A DNA stretch of 64,000 bases, taken from Polaribacter sp. KT25b. Its GTDB lineage: Bacteria > Bacteroidota > Bacteroidia > Flavobacteriales > Flavobacteriaceae. The DNA lies in the NCBI RefSeq assembly GCF_900105145.1, contig NZ_LT629752.1:3849501-3913500 (forward strand), written 5' to 3'. Under the pieces are notes generated by a model. That model was given only the letters and a program-made list of their open reading frames with translations, made no database searches and was not told where the DNA came from. Below, piece by piece: positions 63,570 through 64,000 of the stretch (its first letter is position 1; every line of letters begins with the position of its first letter). Position numbers and translations under genes: made by a program.

Positions 63570-64000
63570 ATGAAAAAAAGTTTAAAAATGTTCTCTTTAG
63601 CTGTTTTAATTTTCACTTTGTTTTCATGTAATCATAAAAACACAGTAAAAGAAAGTTCTTCTCAGCTTACTAAAAAAACCAATAAAAAGCCAAATATTAT
63701 CTATATCCTGGCAGATGATTTAGGGTATGGAGATTTAAGTAGTTACGGGCAAGAAAAATTTAAAACGCCAAATATTGATAAATTGGTAACACAAGGTTTA
63801 ATGTTTACACAGCATTATGCAGGTAATACTGTTTGTGCTCCATCGCGTTCTGCTTTGTTAACTGGTATGCATACAGGTCATACGCCTGTAAGGGGAAATA
63901 AAGAAGTTCAGCCAGAAGGTCAATATCCAATTCCAGATGCTACTTATACGTTAGCAGAATCATTAAAAAAAGGTGGTTATGTAACAGGTGCTTTTGGTAA
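63570..64000 (+). CDS. Sulfatase lipoprotein, N-terminal part only
   Basis: The first ~143 residues, open to the window edge. Signal peptide with lipobox LFSC. The sulfatase core begins PNIIYILADDLGYGDLSSYG (metal-binding Asp pair). The maturation motif is VCAPSRSALLTG, with the Cys of CxPSR converted to formylglycine, and then TGHTPVRGN. This is a type I (S1) formylglycine sulfatase and needs an anaerobic- or FGE-type maturase encoded elsewhere. It is divergent from the HTCS, suggesting removal of sulfate from an algal polysaccharide. The substrate cannot be told from this part. Confidence 0.93.
   Translation, partial: MKKSLKMFSLAVLIFTLFSCNHKNTVKESSSQLTKKTNKKPNIIYILADDLGYGDLSSYGQEKFKTPNIDKLVTQGLMFTQHYAGNTVCAPSRSALLTGMHTGHTPVRGNKEVQPEGQYPIPDATYTLAESLKKGGYVTGAFG

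Overview
The window reads as chromosome of a marine member of the Flavobacteriaceae (Bacteroidota), Polaribacter-like. Base composition is very AT-rich. There are SusC/SusD-type outer-membrane transporters, lipoproteins with a Cys lipobox, two proteins with type IX secretion (T9SS) C-terminal domains, a hybrid two-component sensor, and Bacteroidota promoters of the TAnnTTTG type with little or no Shine-Dalgarno sequence. The genus is an inference.

Layout. (1) 1-6727, minus strand: a purine-degradation operon transcribed xdhA-xdhB-allB-puuD-uraD, from xanthine towards allantoate. (2) 7585-12974, minus strand: a moxR-DUF58-(membrane protein)-batA-batB operon, interrupted between batA and batB by a decayed four-helix-bundle (IVP) cassette between 31-bp direct repeats. 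(3) 13215-16906: a TonB-dependent receptor with its own lipoprotein. (4) 16953-20446, minus strand: housekeeping genes (LpxH-like, S41 peptidase, dCMP deaminase, HupE/UreJ-like). (5) 20865-35127: a polyuronate (probably alginate-type) utilisation locus with two PL7-like lipoprotein lyases, a T9SS-secreted lyase-like protein, SusC/SusD, an SDR, an RbsD/FucU-like protein, a fused gluconokinase/6-phosphogluconate dehydrogenase, an NRAMP-fold transporter without the metal-binding motifs, and a GntR/FadR regulator. Three promoters in the locus share tandem TTGGnnnnCCAA operators, 13 bp apart, overlapping a TATATTTG promoter element.

(6) 35233-53424: a stress/dormancy island built around a cytosolic PAS histidine kinase with FixL-like spacing and a response regulator fused to a Crp/Fnr-type protein. 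It encodes four tandem-domain universal stress proteins, a ribosome hibernation factor, CbpA/CbpM, an ABC efflux system, a beta-CASP nuclease, an ATP-cone/Mrr-like protein, a PNPOx-like protein and several unknowns. Eight promoters inside it carry TGATnnnnnTCA exactly 23 bp upstream of the promoter -7 element. That is class II activator geometry, and it makes the island look like one self-contained regulon. This is the strongest candidate for an undescribed system in the window.

(7) 53627-64000: an SSS sodium/solute symporter, a 60-residue exported peptide, a BspA-like leucine-rich T9SS protein, a degraded reading frame, a large hybrid two-component regulator, and the start of a sulfatase lipoprotein. 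These look like the edge of a second, sulfated-polysaccharide locus.

No rRNA, tRNA, CRISPR array, prophage or intact insertion sequence was recognised.
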